Of a stretch of 64,000 nt of DNA, positions 52,306 to 62,516 are shown piece after piece (the first letter of the stretch is position 1; every line of letters begins with the position of its first letter). Made by a program: the position numbers and the translations under genes. Below the pieces are notes generated by a model that did no database searches, had not been told where the DNA came from, and saw nothing but the letters and a program-made list of their open reading frames with translations. The stretch spans positions 527,925 through 591,924 of the forward strand of contig NZ_PZJV01000006.1 in NCBI RefSeq assembly GCF_003206155.1, read 5' to 3'. This stretch comes from Salinicola halophilus. Its GTDB lineage: Bacteria > Pseudomonadota > Gammaproteobacteria > Pseudomonadales > Halomonadaceae.

Positions 52306-53646
52306 ATGTCGACGCCTTCCACGCCTTTGATCACCGAGATGCGGGTCATTCCGGTGGCCGGCCGCGACAGCATGCTGCTCAATATCGGCGGCGCGCATTC
52401 GCCGTACTTCACGCGCAATCTGGTCCTGCTCGAAGACAGCGCCGGCAACGTCGGCGTAGGCGAGGCGCCGGGTGGCGAGACCATTCAGCGCTCGCTGGAG
52501 CAGGCACGCTCGCGGGTCGTGGGCCAGCCGATCGCCAAGCTGCGCTCGATGGTGGCGTCGCTGCAGAGCGCGGGCCAGAGCGCCGACTTCGAGGATTTCG
52601 GCAAGGGCTCCTGGACCTTCGAGCTGCGCATCAACGCGGTGGCGGCGCTGGAGGCGGCGCTGCTCGACCTGATGGGCAAGTTCCTCGGCGTACCGGTGGC
52701 GGAACTGCTGGGCAGCGGCAAGCAGCGCGACCGCGTCGAGGTACTCGGCTATCTGTTCTTCATCGGCGACGGCCACGCCACGCCGCTGGACTATCGCCGG
52801 GGGACGCAGGGCGCGAGCCACGACTGGTATCGCCAGCGCGACGAGGCGGCGATGACGCCGCGGCGCGTGGTCGAACTGGCCGAGGCGGCTCACGATCGCT
52901 ACGGCTTCAAGGACTTCAAGTTGAAGGGTGGGGCGCTCCCCGGCGAGCAGGAGATCGAGGCGGTCACCGCGCTGCACCAAGCGTTCCCCGAGGCGCGGGT
53001 GACGATCGACCCCAACGGCGCCTGGTCGCTGCAGGAGGCGATTCGGCTGTGCCAGGATCTCCACGGCGTCATCGCCTACGCCGAGGACCCCTGCGGTGCC
53101 GAGCAGGGCTTCTCCGGGCGCGAGATCCTGGCGGAGTTCCGGCACGCCACGGGCCTGCCGGTGGCGACCAACATGGTCGCCACCAACTGGCGTGAAATGG
53201 CCCACGCGCTGATGCTGCGCTCGGTGGATATCCCGCTCGCCGACCCGCACTTCTGGACGCTCTCCGGTGCCGTGCGCGTCTCCCAGCTCTGCCAGGATCA
53301 CGGCATGACCTGGGGCTCGCACTCCAACAACCACTTCGATGTGTCGCTGGCGATGTTCGCTCACGTCGGCGCCGCCGCGGTGGGGCGGACCACGGCGCTG
53401 GATACGCACTGGATCTGGCAGGAGGGCGATGCGCGCCTGACCCGCAACCCGCCGGAGATCGTCGACGGCCACGTGGCCGTGACCGACGCCCCCGGGCTCG
53501 GCGTGGAGATCGACATGGCCGAGGTCGAGCGCGCCCACGCCTTCTACAAGGAACTCCCCGCCGGCGGGCGTAACGACGCCACGGCGATGCAGTATCTGAT
53601 CGACGGCTGGACCTTCGATCCCAAGCGCCCGGCGCTGGTGCGCTGA
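52306..53646 (+). CDS. gudD: Glucarate dehydratase (enolase superfamily)
   Basis: 446 residues. Matches GudD in motif and numbering: KxK dyad Lys205/Lys207 (DFKLKGG), metal ligands Asp235 (TIDPNGAW), Glu260 (YAEDPCG) and Asn289 (VATNM), Asp313 (LADPHFW), and His339 (SHSNNHFD). It removes water from D-glucarate or L-idarate to give 5-dehydro-4-deoxyglucarate, the substrate of the KdgD encoded upstream. ATG 52306 follows GGAG nine bases away. The gap before it is 143 bases without a gene. Confidence 0.95.
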   Translation: MSTPSTPLITEMRVIPVAGRDSMLLNIGGAHSPYFTRNLVLLEDSAGNVGVGEAPGGETIQRSLEQARSRVVGQPIAKLRSMVASLQSAGQSADFEDFGKGSWTFELRINAVAALEAALLDLMGKFLGVPVAELLGSGKQRDRVEVLGYLFFIGDGHATPLDYRRGTQGASHDWYRQRDEAAMTPRRVVELAEAAHDRYGFKDFKLKGGALPGEQEIEAVTALHQAFPEARVTIDPNGAWSLQEAIRLCQDLHGVIAYAEDPCGAEQGFSGREILAEFRHATGLPVATNMVATNWREMAHALMLRSVDIPLADPHFWTLSGAVRVSQLCQDHGMTWGSHSNNHFDVSLAMFAHVGAAAVGRTTALDTHWIWQEGDARLTRNPPEIVDGHVAVTDAPGLGVEIDMAEVERAHAFYKELPAGGRNDATAMQYLIDGWTFDPKRPALVR

Positions 53647-53717
53647 GCCAAAGGCAGCATCGGCGAGACCCCGTTCAGGCAACGGCGTCAAAGACGACGC
53701 CTGAGGCGATCTCTTTC

Positions 53718-54554
53718 ATGGATCAACGACAGGCTCCGATCGACACGACGGCATTGGCGGGAGATGTCGAGTTCCAGCGCATCTCGCCGCAGGAGAGTCT
53801 GTCGCGTCAGATTGCGCGACAGCTCGAATCGACCATCGCCGAGGGGCGTTTCGCCATCGGTGAAAAGCTGCCGACGGAAACGCGGCTGTGCGACCTCTTT
53901 GGCGTGAGCCGCACGGTGGTGCGGGAGGCGATCGCGCTGCTGCGCTCGCAGGGGCTGGTCGAGACCCAGCGCGGCATCGGCACTCGCGTTGCCAGGCTCA
54001 CCCCGCGCGAGCGCCAGCGTCATCAGATTCGAGCGACTACCGCCGCGGAGATCCTGATGGTGCTGGAGCTGCGCTCGAGCCTGGAACCGCGGGCCGCGGC
54101 GCTGGCCGCCGAGCGGCGCACGCCCGCGGATCTCGACGCGCTGCACGCGGCGCATCACGCCTTTCGGCGGGCCTGCGAAACCGGCCGTCAGGCACGCGAT
54201 GAGGACTATCGCTTTCACAAGGCGGTGATCGACGCGACCCACAACCCCTGCTTCCTGGCGATCTACGAACCGCTCAATGAAGGTTCCATCCCCCGCGCGA
54301 AGCTACTCAAGGGGGAAATGGATTTGATTGCGGTTGGGGATTACCTTGAACGTATCGCACTGGAACATGAGGCCGTACTCGAAGCGATCGAGGTGCAGCG
54401 CCCGGAGGCGGCGTTCACCGCGATGCGCCGACATTTCGACCGGCCCCATGCGATGTACTCGGCGCTCGCCGCCGAGGCCGACGCCAATACGCCCAGCGCC
54501 CCTCGGGGCGACGGCGCAAGCGCCGCTCAGGCCTGGTCTCGACCGGGCAGGTAG
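53718..54554 (+). CDS. GntR-family regulator, FadR/FCD subfamily
   Basis: 278 residues. wHTH with LSRQIARQLESTIAEGRFAIG and LPTETRLCDLFGVSRTVVREA, then an all-helical FCD domain with the usual metal/ligand histidines (FHKAVIDATHNP, IALEHEAVLEAIE, AMRRHF). FCD regulators commonly sense organic acids. Encoded inside the glucarate operon, so it is the most likely regulator of that operon. A local stretch around 54290-54375 is less GC-rich and uses different codons from the rest of the gene. The C-terminal 20 residues are low-complexity. Confidence 0.92.
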   Translation: MDQRQAPIDTTALAGDVEFQRISPQESLSRQIARQLESTIAEGRFAIGEKLPTETRLCDLFGVSRTVVREAIALLRSQGLVETQRGIGTRVARLTPRERQRHQIRATTAAEILMVLELRSSLEPRAAALAAERRTPADLDALHAAHHAFRRACETGRQARDEDYRFHKAVIDATHNPCFLAIYEPLNEGSIPRAKLLKGEMDLIAVGDYLERIALEHEAVLEAIEVQRPEAAFTAMRRHFDRPHAMYSALAAEADANTPSAPRGDGASAAQAWSRPGR

Positions 54555-54581
54555 GAAGACTCACTCACTGCAGGAGGCAAG

Positions 54582-56159
54582 ATGAATCTGACAGGTGAAA
54601 TGCTAATCGGCCGCGAAGCGGTCAAGGGCAGCCGCGATCCGATCCAGGCGATCAATCCGGCCACCAACGAGCGTCTCGACCCGAGCTATCCGGGCGGCAC
54701 GCAAGCGGAAGTCGAGCGCGCCTGCGAACTGGCCTGGAACGCCTTCGATACCTATCGCGAGACCTCCCTCGAAGCGCGCGCCAAGTTCCTCGAGACCGTT
54801 GCCGACGAGATCGAAGCGATCGGTGACGATCTGATCGAGCGTGCGGTCGCCGAGTCCGGCCTGCCCCAGGCCCGTATTCAGGGCGAGCGCGGCCGTACCT
54901 GTGGCCAGCTGCGCATGTTCGCCCGCGTCGTCCGCGCCGGCGAGTGGCTCGACGTGCGCGTCGACCCGGCCCTGCCGGACCGTCAGCCGATGCCGCGCGT
55001 CGATCTGCGTCAGCGCCATGTCGGTCTTGGCCCGGTCGTCGTCTTCGGCGCCAGCAACTTTCCGCTGGCCTTCTCCGTCGCCGGTGGCGATACCGCATCG
55101 GCGCTCGCCGCCGGCTGCCCGGTCATCGTCAAGGCGCACGCCGCGCACCCGGGCACCAGCGAGCTGGTCGGCCGCGCGATCCAGTCCGCGGTCAAGAAGT
55201 GCGATCTGCCGGAAGGCGTCTTCTCGCTGATATTCGGCTCCGGTCGCGAAGTGGGCACGGCGCTGGTGACCGACTCCCGCGTCAAGGCAGCCGGTTTCAC
55301 CGGTTCGCGCAGCGGCGGTCTGGCACTCTGGAAAGCGGCCCAGTCGCGTCCCGAGCCGATCCCGTTCTACGCCGAAATGAGCTCGATCAACCCGGTCTTC
55401 CCGCTGCCGGCAGCCCTCAAGGCCCGCGGTGAAGAGATGGCCAAGGCTTTCGTTGGCTCGCTCAACATGGGCGCCGGTCAGTTCTGCACCAATCCGGGGC
55501 TGGTCATCGCGCTGAAGGGGCCGGAGCTGGATGCCTTCGTCTCCGTCGCCGGTGAAGCGGTCAAGGGCAGCGCGGCGCAGACCATGCTGACGCCGGGCAT
55601 CGCGGAAGCCTATCAGCACGGCGTCGATGCGCTGGCCGGTACCGGCAAGGCGAAGGAAGTGGCACGCGGCGAGAAGGGCGATGGCTCGAACCAGTGCCAG
55701 ACCGCACTGTTCGTGACCTCTGCCAGCGACTTCCTCAACGAGCAGTCCCTGCAGGACGAAGTCTTCGGCGCCACGTCGCTGGTGGTCGAGTGTGCCGACC
55801 AGGCCGAGCTCGAGAAAGTCGCCGAGCACGTGGAAGGCCAGCTGACCATCACACTGCAGATGGACGATGCCGACCTCGAGGCCGCGCGCAAGCTGCTGCC
55901 GACGCTCGAGCGCAAGGCGGGTCGTATCCTGGTCAACGGCTGGCCGACCGGCGTCGAAGTGTGTGACGCCATGGTCCACGGCGGTCCGTTCCCGGCGACG
56001 TCCGATTCGCGTACCACCTCCGTGGGCACGGCGGCGATCTACCGCTTCCTGCGTCCGGTGTCGTATCAGAACCTGCCGGACGGCCTGCTGCCGGAAGCGA
56101 TCAAGGAGAGCAACCCGCTCCACCTGAAGCGCCTGGTCGATGGCAAGCGCGAAAGCTGA
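54582..56159 (+). CDS. 2,5-dioxovalerate (alpha-ketoglutarate semialdehyde) dehydrogenase
   Basis: 525 residues, aldehyde dehydrogenase superfamily. Active-site residues are Asn159 (FGASNFP), Glu265 (AEMSSINP) and Cys302 (GQFCTNPG). Length and the motif set, with [13 protein letters not shown] at the start, fit the KGSADH type that finishes aldarate and pentose oxidation, giving 2-oxoglutarate with NAD(P)+. Final step of the route encoded by gudD and kdgD in the same operon. GGAGG lies shortly before ATG 54582; a perfect terminator follows at 56202. Confidence 0.93.
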   Translation: MNLTGEMLIGREAVKGSRDPIQAINPATNERLDPSYPGGTQAEVERACELAWNAFDTYRETSLEARAKFLETVADEIEAIGDDLIERAVAESGLPQARIQGERGRTCGQLRMFARVVRAGEWLDVRVDPALPDRQPMPRVDLRQRHVGLGPVVVFGASNFPLAFSVAGGDTASALAAGCPVIVKAHAAHPGTSELVGRAIQSAVKKCDLPEGVFSLIFGSGREVGTALVTDSRVKAAGFTGSRSGGLALWKAAQSRPEPIPFYAEMSSINPVFPLPAALKARGEEMAKAFVGSLNMGAGQFCTNPGLVIALKGPELDAFVSVAGEAVKGSAAQTMLTPGIAEAYQHGVDALAGTGKAKEVARGEKGDGSNQCQTALFVTSASDFLNEQSLQDEVFGATSLVVECADQAELEKVAEHVEGQLTITLQMDDADLEAARKLLPTLERKAGRILVNGWPTGVEVCDAMVHGGPFPATSDSRTTSVGTAAIYRFLRPVSYQNLPDGLLPEAIKESNPLHLKRLVDGKRES

Positions 56160-56201
56160 TCGCAAGATGTGCCGACGCTGATCCATGCGTCGCATGAAAC
56201 G

Positions 56202-56228
56202 AAGGCCGCCCCTCGGGGCGGCCTTTTT
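56202..56228 (+). terminator. Strong rho-independent terminator of the glucarate operon
   Basis: AAGGCCGCCCC (56202-56212), two-base tip TC, GGGGCGGCCTT (56215-56225) and T-run to 56228. Forty-three bases after the dehydrogenase stop. Confidence 0.95.
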
Positions 56229-56285
56229 CGTCTTGAACGGATTCTCAGCGGGCGGTGCGCAGGCTCGGCGTTCAGCCGCCCGCAT

Positions 56286-56399
56286 CAGCACGCTATTGCC
56301 GTGCCAGCACCGCGCTTCTGCGTTGGCACGGGGCTGCCACGTCAGCACGACGTTGCCAAGCCAGCACGACGTTGCCATGCCAGCACGACGTTTCCATGG
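56286..56399. repeat. Six-unit 19-bp minisatellite between glucarate operon and hydroxyacid dehydrogenase
   Basis: The last three units (56343-56361, 56362-56380, 56381-56399) are close copies of CAGCACGACGTTGCCAAGC. The three preceding 19-bp blocks (from 56286, 56305 and 56324) keep the same register but are progressively degenerate. Non-coding, in the convergent gap. Confidence 0.8.
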
Positions 56400-56521
56400 C
56401 AGAAGGGCGAACGGGGACCGCGGCAGTACTGTCCTTCCCCCGGTGCGACGACGCCGGCACCGCCTGTGAAAGCGATGCCGGCGTCGTCGTCACACGGCTC
56501 GCGCGTGAGCGCGCGGCTGGG

Positions 56522-57481
56522 CTAGACCGGGGTGACGGCAGCCTTGTCGGCGAGCACGTTCAGCAGGTTTTCGGCGGCGAGGTCGCACATGGCGTTGCGG
56601 GTTTCGTGGGTCGCCGAGCCGATGTGCGGCAGGCATGCGACGTTGTCCAGCGTACGCAGCGGCGAGTCCGCCGGCAGCGGCTCCTTCTCGAAGACGTCCA
56701 GCCCGGCGTAGTAGAGCGTGCCGTCCTGCAGGCACTCGATCAGCTCCTGCTCGCGCACCACCTTGCCGCGGGCGATGTTGACGAAGATCGCCTGGGGCTT
56801 GGTCAGCGAGAGCAGATCGCGGCCGACGAGCCCTTCGGTTTCGGCGGAGAGCGGGACGGTGACGCAGATGAAATCCGCCTCGCGAAAGAGCGTCTCGAGC
56901 TCGACCTGACGGGCGTCGAGCCGCTGCTCGACATCGGACTTGGCCGAGCGGTTCTGGAACAGGATCGGCATGTCGAAGCCGAAGTGGCCGCGCTTGGCCA
57001 CCGCCTGGCCGATGCGCCCCATGCCGACGATGCCCAGCGTCTTGCCCTTGAGATCGACGCCGAACTGATCGCGGCCGAGCGAGGCCTTCCAGTCGCCGTT
57101 GACGACCATGCGGTTCATCTCGCCGGCGCGGCGCGCGGCCATCATCAGCAGCAGAAAGCCGGTGTCCGCGGTCGCTTCGGTGAGCACCTCAGGCGTATTG
57201 GTCAGCACGATGTCGTGCGCCTTGAGCGTCTCGACGTCGTAGTTGTCGACGCCGACGGAGACGCTCGCCACGACCTTGAGCTTCGGCGACTGCTCGATCA
57301 GTGCCCGATCGAACGGCACGTTGGAGCCGATGAAGGCGACCGCCCGGCTCATCGCCTCGCGAAAGCGTGCGCGGTCGTCATCGTTGGCGAGGCGCGTGAA
57401 GTGCACGACATCGAACGACTTTTTCAGCGAGTCGAGCAGCTCGGGATAGAGCTCGTGCACGACGACGATCGTCTCTTTCAT
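56522..57481 (-). CDS. D-isomer-specific 2-hydroxyacid dehydrogenase (GhrB/2-ketogluconate reductase-like)
   Basis: 319 residues. Catalytic triad Arg238 (NIARGKVV), Glu267 (FEKEP) and His286 (LPHIGSAT); Rossmann motif GIVGMGRIGQAV (150-161) and cofactor loop FQNRSAKSD, where Arg-Ser suggests NADP preference. The best match is GhrB-like reductases of glyoxylate, hydroxypyruvate and 2-ketogluconate. GGAG lies seven bases before ATG 57481. Convergent to the glucarate operon and carrying a near-identical 13-bp upstream motif, so it probably serves sugar-acid metabolism. Confidence 0.9.
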   Translation of the reverse strand: MKETIVVVHELYPELLDSLKKSFDVVHFTRLANDDDRARFREAMSRAVAFIGSNVPFDRALIEQSPKLKVVASVSVGVDNYDVETLKAHDIVLTNTPEVLTEATADTGFLLLMMAARRAGEMNRMVVNGDWKASLGRDQFGVDLKGKTLGIVGMGRIGQAVAKRGHFGFDMPILFQNRSAKSDVEQRLDARQVELETLFREADFICVTVPLSAETEGLVGRDLLSLTKPQAIFVNIARGKVVREQELIECLQDGTLYYAGLDVFEKEPLPADSPLRTLDNVACLPHIGSATHETRNAMCDLAAENLLNVLADKAAVTPV

Positions 57482-57544
57482 GGGGCAACTCCAGTCTGCG
57501 AGCGAGGCGGGAAAACCGCCGGAAACGATCACCCGGGGTGATCG

Positions 57545-57569
57545 ACGATGTCTAGATCATACATCGTAC
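57545..57569 (-). promoter_or_regulatory. Perfect palindrome and shared motif upstream of the hydroxyacid dehydrogenase
   Basis: ACGATGT (57545-57551) and ACATCGT (57561-57567) form a perfect 7-bp inverted repeat around a nine-base centre. On the minus strand 57569-57557 reads GTACGATGTATGA, a one-mismatch match to the kdgD site in the same orientation relative to its gene. Lies 64-88 bases before the start codon, compatible with an operator or activator site. Confidence 0.55.
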
Positions 57570-57753
57570 AAAGGGCGACCCGCGCCGTACCGGCGTTATG
57601 CCTTAGTCGTAGGGTCTTCACCGCTCGCCGATGATGGCGCGCGTCGCACGGTAGCTAGGCGCGCGGCCGGGCGCGTACAATGCGCGACCGCCCTGACCGA
57701 TGCCGCTGCACGGTCGCAGGCCCATTCATGTCGTTTTCTCGAGATCCCGCGCT

Positions 57754-59343
<1,590 letters not shown>

Positions 59344-59448
59344 TTTCGATCCTCGAGGGAGTCGTCCCGCCGGCTACAAGCGGTCACCGAGTCGACGGCA
59401 AACTGCAACGGCGGGTGAGCGCGGCGCTGGCTTATAGTAGCGGCATCG

Positions 59449-59471
59449 CCCCGGCGCGTTCGGCGCCGGGG
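59449..59471 (+). other. Perfect 9-bp GC hairpin in the leader of the arylsulfotransferase-like gene
   Basis: CCCCGGCGC (59449-59457), loop GTTCG, GCGCCGGGG (59463-59471), followed by GTTCGATTT. It lies 38 bases before the next start and 106 bases after the ybiT stop; it could be a weak terminator of ybiT or a leader structure. Confidence 0.45.
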
Positions 59472-59508
59472 GTTCGATTTCCGCGACTCGACGACGGAGC
59501 GACGCGAC

Positions 59509-60894
59509 ATGCGACTCCCCATGACAACATCTTTTTCTCGATTTTCTCTCCTTTCAGGCCGCGCCGGCCGAGTGCTGACGACCCTGGCCCTCGCCGCGGT
59601 GACGAATGCAGCGCACGCGCTGCCCTCGAGCTTTGCCACCGGCACCACGATCTACGACCCGGAGCGCGCCTACAGCGGCTACGTGCTCTTCCCCGGCGGG
59701 GATCGCAAGACCCATCTGATCGACATGAACGGCAACGAGGTCCACCGCTGGGCGTTCGAGGGCTTCCCGCCGGTGCCCCTGAGCCCCGAGCAGGCCGACG
59801 GCGACAAGGGGCGTCTGCTGGTTCAGCGCGAGCGCGTCGATACGCTGCCGGAGCACGCAAGCCCCGGTAACGGCCTGACCAACGCCTCGGTGGCGGAAGT
59901 GGACTGGGACGGCGAGGTTCACTGGCACTGGGGCAGCCAGGCGTCGCCGGTCTATCAGCATCACGACCTGCGCCGCCTGCCCAACGGCAACACGCTGGTG
60001 ATGACCGCCGAGATGCGCGAGCTGAACGGCTTCGACTACGAGGTGATCGACAACGGCCTGGTCGAGGTCGACCCGGAGGGCGAAGTGGTCTGGAAGTGGA
60101 TGACCGGCGATCATCTGGGCGAGATGGGCTTCTCCGACGCCGGACTGCGCTCGCTGAAGGCGTCGAAGGATCCCGACTTCCTGCACTTCAACACCGCCGT
60201 GCCGCTGGGGCCGAATCGCTGGTTCGAGGCGGGCGACGAGCGCTTCAAGCCGGACAACATCCTGGTCAACTCCCGCAACGCCAACGTCACGTTCATCGTC
60301 GATCGCGACAGTGACGAGATCGTCTGGCGCATCGGCCCGGAATTTCCGGCGCTCTCGCTCAACGGCGAGCTCGGCCGTGAGATCGATCAGACCGTCGGCT
60401 CCCACGACACCCATCTGATTCCCGAGGGGCTGCCGGGGGCGGGCAATCTGCTGATCTTCGACAATCAGGGCAACGCCGGCTTCCCCCCGGCGCGGCAGGG
60501 CTTTTTCTCCTCCTCCCGCGTCATCGAGGTCAACCCGACCACCAATGAGATCGTCTGGCAGTACACCGGCAGTCAGTCGGGTCGTTCGCCTTACACCTTC
60601 TACAGCGCGTTCATCTCCAGCGCCCGGCGCCTGCCCAACGGCAATACGTTGATCGACGAGGGCCAGAACGGCCGCCTCTTCCAGGTCACGCCGGACGGCG
60701 AGATCGTGTGGGAGTACGTCAGTCCCTTCTTCGGCAAGTCGATGCCGGGCGACGACTACGTGACGAATCAGACCTATCGCGCCGAGCTGCTCGACTACGA
60801 CTGGGCGCCGGCTGGCACGCCGCGGGATGAGACCCCGGTGACGCCGGACTGCGAGCGCTACGTCGCCGCCCCGGGTTGCATGCCGGAAGGGTGA
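59509..60894 (+). CDS. Secreted arylsulfotransferase-family (ASST-like) beta-propeller protein
   Basis: 461 residues with a Sec-type signal (basic N-terminus, hydrophobic LTTLALAAVT, cut near AAHA). Repeated propeller blades are visible from phrases such as HHDLRRLPNGNTLVM, LVEVDPEGEVVWKW, RRLPNGNTLIDEGQNGRLFQV and PDGEIVWEYVSP. The family includes periplasmic bacterial aryl sulfotransferases (ASST, PQQ-like fold), which move sulfate between phenols. A histidine-based nucleophile cannot be assigned confidently. Two Cys near the C-terminus (DCERYVAAPGC) may form a disulfide. No dsbL/dsbI partners are adjacent. GGAG nine bases before ATG 59509. Confidence 0.82.
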   Translation: MRLPMTTSFSRFSLLSGRAGRVLTTLALAAVTNAAHALPSSFATGTTIYDPERAYSGYVLFPGGDRKTHLIDMNGNEVHRWAFEGFPPVPLSPEQADGDKGRLLVQRERVDTLPEHASPGNGLTNASVAEVDWDGEVHWHWGSQASPVYQHHDLRRLPNGNTLVMTAEMRELNGFDYEVIDNGLVEVDPEGEVVWKWMTGDHLGEMGFSDAGLRSLKASKDPDFLHFNTAVPLGPNRWFEAGDERFKPDNILVNSRNANVTFIVDRDSDEIVWRIGPEFPALSLNGELGREIDQTVGSHDTHLIPEGLPGAGNLLIFDNQGNAGFPPARQGFFSSSRVIEVNPTTNEIVWQYTGSQSGRSPYTFYSAFISSARRLPNGNTLIDEGQNGRLFQVTPDGEIVWEYVSPFFGKSMPGDDYVTNQTYRAELLDYDWAPAGTPRDETPVTPDCERYVAAPGCMPEG

Positions 60895-61010
60895 TCGCCG
60901 CCGACGCCTGTGCCGGCGACCGCGTGTCGCAGGGTTGGCCACCGGCCCGACGGGTGCGGGGGCGGCCCGCGAGGCTTACACTGCGGGCATCGAAGACGGG
61001 GTGAGATGTC

Positions 61011-62465
61011 ATGCGCAGCGACGGTGAAAGCGAAGGTTGGGGACCAGGCGAAGACGGTGACGAGGGCGCGGGGAAGCCGGCCGGTGGCACGACGCTGATC
61101 GTCGGCGCCGGGGCGACGGGGCTTTCGGCGGCGCGAACCCTTGCCGAGCGTGGCCGGGGCGTCACTCTGCTGGAAGCCGGCGAGCGGGTCGGCGGCAACC
61201 TTCGCAGCGAGCGCGACGGCGAATGGCAGATCGAACACGGCCCCAATACCGTGATCATGAAACCGCCGCTCTATGCGTTGCTCGAGGAGCTCGGCCTGCT
61301 CGACGAGGCCCAGCCGGCCAATAGCATCGCCAACAAGCGCTACGTGGTGCTCGACGGCGAGCCCGTGGCATTGCCGATGACGCCGGCGCAGGCGCTGCGC
61401 TCACCGCTGATCGGCCTGGCGGGCTGGATGCGACTCGCCCGCGAACCCTTTCTGCCGCGCGATGCGAACGCCGATGAGTCGCTGGGCGCTTTCGTCGAGC
61501 GTCGGCTCGGCCGGCGCGTGCTCGAGCGCATGGTCGACCCCTTCGTCTCCGGGGTCTACGCCGGCGACCCGGCGAGACTCTCGGTCCACGCGGCGATGCC
61601 GCGGCTGGCGGCGATCGAGCGCGACCACCGCTCGCTGATTCTTGGCGGTCTTTCGCGGATGCGCCAGAGTCGCCGTGACCCCTCGGCCGTGTCCGCCAAG
61701 TGGCGCGGCCAGCTGGTGAGCTTTCCGGGCGGGCTCGAGCGCCTGGCGGCGCGACTGGCCGAGTGCATCGCGGCGCAGCCGAACGCCAGCGTCGAGACCG
61801 GCTGCGAGATCGCAAGCGTGCGACGCGAGGCGGGCGTCTGGGTAGCGGCGGATCGACATGGACGGGAGTGGCGCGGCGAGCGGCTGGTGCTGGCGGTGGC
61901 CGCGCCCATCGCGGCCAAGCTGCTACGCCCGCTCGACCCGGCACTGGCCGAACCGCTGGAAGCGATCCCCTACCCGCCGGTCAACGCGGTGGCGCTGGGC
62001 TTTCGCGACGCCGACATCGACCACCCGCTGGATGGCTTCGGCGTGCTGATTCCGCGGGTCGAGAAGCGCGCGACACTGGGCGCGCTCTTCCCCTCCACGC
62101 TTTTTCCCAAGCGCGCCCCCGAAGGCCACAAGCTGCTCAACGTCTTCATCGGCGGCCGCCAATCCCCCGAGGCCGCCGAGGGTGACGACGATGCGCTCAC
62201 CCAGCGCGTCATCAACGATCTTCGCGACGTGCTGGGCATTCGCGGCGAGCCGGTATGGCGGCGCGTGGTGCGCTGGCCGCAGGCGATTCCGCAGTACGAG
62301 ATCGGTCATCTCGAGCGGCTCGAACGGCTCGACTCGGCGCTGGACCATCACGCCGATCTGCATCTGGTCGGCAACTGGCGCGGCGGCATCGCCGTGGGCG
62401 ACTGTCTCGAGAACGGGCGGCTGCTCGGCGAGGCGCTCGACGCGCTCTGCAGCGACCCGCGCTAG
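61011..62465 (+). CDS. Protoporphyrinogen oxidase, HemY-type (FAD)
   Basis: 484 residues. N-terminal dinucleotide-binding motif IVGAGATGLSAARTLAERG after a 26-residue acidic/glycine-rich lead, then ERVGGNLRSER, typical of the PPO/amine oxidase fold. Later conserved features are VSFPGGLERLAARL, PYPPVNAVALGF and the C-terminal FAD-contact segment LHLVGNWRGGIAVGDCLENG, a PPO landmark. Converts protoporphyrinogen IX to protoporphyrin IX in heme synthesis using oxygen. In gammaproteobacteria the HemG or HemJ type is more usual, so this may be an additional or replacing enzyme. GTGAG before ATG 61011 is moderate. Confidence 0.88.
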   Translation: MRSDGESEGWGPGEDGDEGAGKPAGGTTLIVGAGATGLSAARTLAERGRGVTLLEAGERVGGNLRSERDGEWQIEHGPNTVIMKPPLYALLEELGLLDEAQPANSIANKRYVVLDGEPVALPMTPAQALRSPLIGLAGWMRLAREPFLPRDANADESLGAFVERRLGRRVLERMVDPFVSGVYAGDPARLSVHAAMPRLAAIERDHRSLILGGLSRMRQSRRDPSAVSAKWRGQLVSFPGGLERLAARLAECIAAQPNASVETGCEIASVRREAGVWVAADRHGREWRGERLVLAVAAPIAAKLLRPLDPALAEPLEAIPYPPVNAVALGFRDADIDHPLDGFGVLIPRVEKRATLGALFPSTLFPKRAPEGHKLLNVFIGGRQSPEAAEGDDDALTQRVINDLRDVLGIRGEPVWRRVVRWPQAIPQYEIGHLERLERLDSALDHHADLHLVGNWRGGIAVGDCLENGRLLGEALDALCSDPR

Positions 62466-62516
62466 AGCGATCAGCGTGGCGCGTTCGGGCAGCGCGATCG
62501 GTACGCGCCGCGAGCG

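Noticed and set aside
54603-56378. 591-codon open frame antisense to the dioxovalerate dehydrogenase gene
   Set aside because: It runs through the strong terminator and the minisatellite, and has no recognisable domain.
56286-56399. Possible CRISPR-like or small RNA array
   Set aside because: Units are head to tail with no spacers; it is a plain tandem repeat.
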